A stretch of 64,000 nucleotides of DNA from Marinobacter salarius (lineage in GTDB: Bacteria; Pseudomonadota; Gammaproteobacteria; Pseudomonadales; Oleiphilaceae), in NCBI GenBank assembly GCA_000831005.1, contig CP007152.1:2790001-2854000 (forward strand), read 5' to 3'. The position numbers and the translations under genes are program-made. Below are positions 60,901-64,000 of this stretch, piece by piece (positions within the stretch are counted from its first letter, which is position 1; every line of letters starts with the position of its first letter). The notes below the pieces were generated by a model. It did not search any database and was not told the DNA's origin. It was given only the letters and a program-made list of their open reading frames with translations.

Positions 60901-63250
60901 GACGGTTCCCCCTGCGCTGCTACCCAGCGCTCGGTTGCTGTGACAGCCTGGAGCACCCGCTCTGGTGTCGCAGGCGTGTCCAGGGGCGGGCTGTAGCGAT
61001 AGTCCGCCACGCTCGAAACAGCGTCACGCAGGGCAGACCATACTGCCATGCCCAGCATGAGTGGCGGTTCGCCCACAGCCTTTGAACGGAATACGGTGGC
61101 TTCCCGGTTGGGGCTGTGAGGCAGCAGGGCCACCCGGAAATCCGGTGGCGCGTCTGACACAGCCGGGATTTTGTAGGTCGCCGGGCCGTTGGACAACAGT
61201 CGGCCTTCGTCGCTGTATACCAACTCTTCGGTGGTGAGCCAGCCCATGCCCTGAACAAAGCCGCCTTCAATCTGGCCAATGTCCACGGCCGGATTCAGCG
61301 ACTGCCCCACGTCGTGAAGGATGTCCACCCGCATGGTCTTGTACTCTCCGGTGAGGGTGTCAACCACCACCTCTGCGCAGGCAGCCCCGTTGGCGTAATA
61401 CAGGAAGGGCCGGCCTTGACCGGTTTCTCGGTCATAGTGAATCTTGGGTGTACTGTAGAAACCGTTGGAAGACAGAGAAACCCGCGCCATGTAAGCCTGC
61501 TGCACGAACTCCGCCCAGCCGAACTGCTGCTCACCGACATGGACCTGGTTGTTTTCAAACCGTACCGAGTCCGCGCTCACGCCGTAGGTTTCGGCGGCAA
61601 ACTCGACCAGGCGCTGCTTGATTTTCTCGCAGGCATCCAGGGCAGCCATGCCGTTCAGGTCAGTGCCCGAGGAGGCAGCCGTTGGTGAAGTGTTGGGCAC
61701 CTTGTCGGTCCGGGTCGCGGACACTTTTACCCGGTCCAGGTCTACCTGGAAGGCCGCAGCCACGACCTGGGCTACCTTGATGTAAAGCCCCTGGCCCATT
61801 TCGGTGCCGCCGTGATTGAGGTGAATGCTGCCATCGGTGTAAACGTGCACCAGTGCGCCAGCCTGGTTGAGGTGCTTCGCGGTGAATGAAATGCCGAACT
61901 TCACCGGTGTCAGGGCCAGGCCCCGTTTCAGGACCGAGTTCTCTTTGTTGAACCTGGAAATCTCGGTACGACGCTGACGGTAGTCCGAGCTGGCCTCGAG
62001 CGTGTCGATCAGGTCCGGTAAAACGTGTTGCTCGACGGTTTGACCATAGTGGGTTACATCACGGCCAGGCCCGTACAGGTTGCGCTTGCGCACATCCAGC
62101 GGTCCATGCCGAGATGGCGGGCGATATCGTCCATTGCCCGCTCAATGATCATCATGCCCTGGGGGCCACCGAAGCCTCGGAAGGCGGTATTGGACACCGT
62201 ATGGGTTTTGCAGCGGTGGCCAACAACACGCGCCTGCCCCAGGCTATAGGCGTTGTCGGAATGAAACATGGCGCGGTCGACGATGGCATCGGACAGGTCC
62301 GGCGAAAAGCCACAGCGTCCGGCCACCATGATGTCGGCCCCCCGCAGTACACCCTCGTTGTCGAAGCCAATGTCATATGTGTTGAAAAAGTCGTGTCGCT
62401 TGCCCGTTTGTACCATGTCGTCGTAGCGCGCCATCCGGTATTTAACAGGCCGCCCGGTGCGTCGGGCAAGCAGGGCCGAGATGCAGGCCAGCGGTGCAGC
62501 CTGGGTTTCCTTGCCGCCGAAGCCGCCACCCATGCGCCTTACTTCCACCTGGACTTCATGAATGGGGAGGTCAAGGACTTCGGCCACCAGCTTTTGCACC
62601 TCGGAGGGGTGCTGGCTGGAGGTATGAACAAACACGCCCGCGTCTTCGGTAGGCTCTACCAGGCACGCTTGTCCTTCCAGGTAGAAATGCTCCTGTCCGC
62701 CAACGTGCATCTGGGCCTGTAGGCGATTTGGCGCTTCGGCAAGCGCTTTATCCGGGTCGCCCCTCAGCTGGGTATGGCTGGGGCGCACAAACAACTGCTG
62801 ATCAAGCGCGGCCTCCGCGGTCAACGCGGCAGGAAGGGGCTCGTAGCTGACTTTCGCAAGTCGGGCCGCCTGGCGGGCCGCGCGATGACTCGTTGCCGCA
62901 ACGGCAAACAGCGGCTGGCCCACATGTTCGACCACATCTCCGGCCAGAACCGGATCGCCGGGAAAGACCGGCCCGATGTCGGTATGGCCGGGCACGTCCT
63001 CGACGGTCATGACCGAAACCACGCCGGGGTAGGCCCAAACCTCGCTGAGATCCATGGCGGTGATACGGGCGTGGGCGTGCGTACTCTGGCCGACGGCCGC
63101 GTGCAGGAGTTCTGCGGGCTCGGGGAGGTCGTCTATATAGCGGGCCTGTCCACGAACGTGCTTCCAGGCACTGTCATGAAATGCCTGGGTGCCTGTCAGC
63201 CCTTTCGCCGTTGTGGTGGGCCGCGGAATATTGGGAGGTAGTTTACGCAT
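60885..63250 (-). CDS. xdhB: Xanthine dehydrogenase molybdopterin-binding subunit (frameshifted)
   Basis: About 788 aa after repair. GKETQAAPLACISALLARRT (FGGKE-type block), TAFRGFGGPQGMMIIERAMD, TDGSIHLNHGGTEMGQGLY and TAASSGTDLNGMAALDACEK are conserved Moco-contact segments, and RSKAVGEPPLMLGMAVWSAL contains the catalytic glutamate region. The frame breaks near 62101, where one C restores M-D-P-L-D-V-R-K-R-N. It oxidises hypoxanthine/xanthine to uric acid with XdhA. Confidence 0.93.
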
Positions 63251-64000
63251 AGTCAGTCACCATGAGGGGCTGGTTTGTTGTTGTGGTGTCTTGAGTGCTC
63301 TCCAAAAACGCGCGGCGCAGCAGGTTGCCGGCTACTTGCAGGCGGTAGGCTGCGGACCCCCGCACGTCTGTCATGGGTTCAAATTCGAGTTCCAGTGCGG
63401 CAATGGCGGCCGCAACCGTGTCTGCATTCCAGGGCTGGCCTCGAAGCGCCGCTTCAGCACCACTGGCCCGCTTTGGCGTTGCCGCCATCCCGCCAAAGGC
63501 CAGTCGGCAGTCCTTGATTGTTTCGCCGTCGCGCTTGAGCCAAAAGGCACCCAGCACTGCGGAAATGTCGTCATCAATGCGCTTGGAGACTTTGTAGATG
63601 AACAGCTTTTCGTCAGGTGCCGGGTTGGGGATCCAGGTGCCCCTAATGAATTCGTGAGGCTGGAGGTCGGTCTGCTTGTAGCCGTGGAAGAAGTCCTCAA
63701 GGCGCAGGCGCCGGGTACCATCAACGCTGTCCAGGTCGAGCTCTGCGCCCAGTGCAATCAGCGCGGGCGGCATGTCACCGATTGGCGAAGCGTTCCCGAT
63801 ATTGCCCCCAACAGTCCCGCGGTTGCGGATCTGGCGTGAACCCAGGCGCTCCAGCATCGGCCCGAAGTGCGGCCAACGCTCCTCGAGCTTATGGAACATG
63901 GCGCGGTAGGTCACCCCGGCTCCGAGATAGATCCCGTCTTCGTCCTCTTGGATCTCCTGCAACTCCTTGATGCCACTCAGACCGATCAGGTGATCAAGGT
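63243..64000 (-). CDS. xdhA: Xanthine dehydrogenase small subunit, FAD domain (5' end outside the window)
   Basis: Partial: the C-terminal ~252 codons are present and the frame is open to the right edge. GTVGGNIGNASPIGDMPPAL is the FAD-binding signature of the CO-dehydrogenase-flavoprotein-like domain, followed by FFHGYKQTDLQPHEFIRGTW and RIDDDISAVLGAFWL. The N-terminal 2Fe-2S domain expected in XdhA should lie beyond position 64000. The stop overlaps the xdhB start by 8 nt. Confidence 0.92.
   Translation of the reverse strand, partial: LDHLIGLSGIKELQEIQEDEDGIYLGAGVTYRAMFHKLEERWPHFGPMLERLGSRQIRNRGTVGGNIGNASPIGDMPPALIALGAELDLDSVDGTRRLRLEDFFHGYKQTDLQPHEFIRGTWIPNPAPDEKLFIYKVSKRIDDDISAVLGAFWLKRDGETIKDCRLAFGGMAATPKRASGAEAALRGQPWNADTVAAAIAALELEFEPMTDVRGSAAYRLQVAGNLLRRAFLESTQDTTTTNQPLMVTDYA

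Overview
The window looks like a draft-quality piece of a marine gammaproteobacterial chromosome, most likely Marinobacter or a close relative. This is inferred from the leucine-catabolism (liu) operon layout, the Pseudomonas-type alginate genes, the wealth of acyl-CoA enzymes and moderately high G+C. No rRNA, tRNA, CRISPR array, prophage or complete insertion sequence was recognised.

Layout. (1) 1-1500: an AraC-type regulator and a small monooxygenase. (2) 1500-4345: a patchwork of small minus-strand genes (broken GNAT, YCII protein, two unknowns, P-loop kinase, ParE/Phd-type toxin-antitoxin pair) with integron attC-like sites and no visible integrase. (3) 4441-14820: the liu operon (liuR-A-B-C-D-E plus an AhpD-like protein and an acyl-CoA synthetase) on the minus strand. 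It diverges from a short-chain dehydrogenase over a LiuR-like palindrome and carries a striking nested inverted repeat between liuA and liuB. (4) 14821-33001: a complete alginate biosynthesis and secretion cluster in the order algD-8-44-K-E-G-I-J-F-X-L-A plus an algC-type phosphomannomutase. (5) 33056-38734: acyl-CoA ligase, acyl-CoA dehydrogenase, thiolase, an AraC/OruR-like regulator and a DUF4864 protein. (6) 38908-43305: CheV, an MscS channel, an Nmad3-like protein, an NAD(P)-binding protein and an enoyl-CoA hydratase. (7) 43553-50171: a branched-chain-type ABC importer co-transcribed with an AMP-forming acyl-CoA synthetase. (8) 50162-56498: DUF1127, LysR, two chemoreceptors, an unknown membrane protein and a periplasmic binding protein. 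(9) 56547-64000: purine salvage and catabolism (GlcG-like protein, NCS2 permease, 8-oxoguanine deaminase, xdhC, xdhB and the edge-truncated xdhA).

How they work together. LiuA-E convert isovaleryl-CoA to acetoacetate and acetyl-CoA. AlgA, AlgC and AlgD supply GDP-mannuronate; Alg8 and Alg44 polymerise it under c-di-GMP control; AlgG, AlgL, AlgX, AlgI, AlgJ, AlgF and AlgK modify and guide the chain; AlgE exports it. The purine block would import a purine base, deaminate it and oxidise it with xanthine dehydrogenase.

Caution on quality. Twenty-one otherwise full-length genes are interrupted by about 25 frame changes, each repairable by restoring one base (20 cases) or two bases (5 cases; one extra base would also fit). 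They fall mostly in short runs and hit unrelated housekeeping-type genes on both strands, so sequencing or assembly error is far likelier than real decay. Those genes are annotated across their full extent with the approximate break point given.
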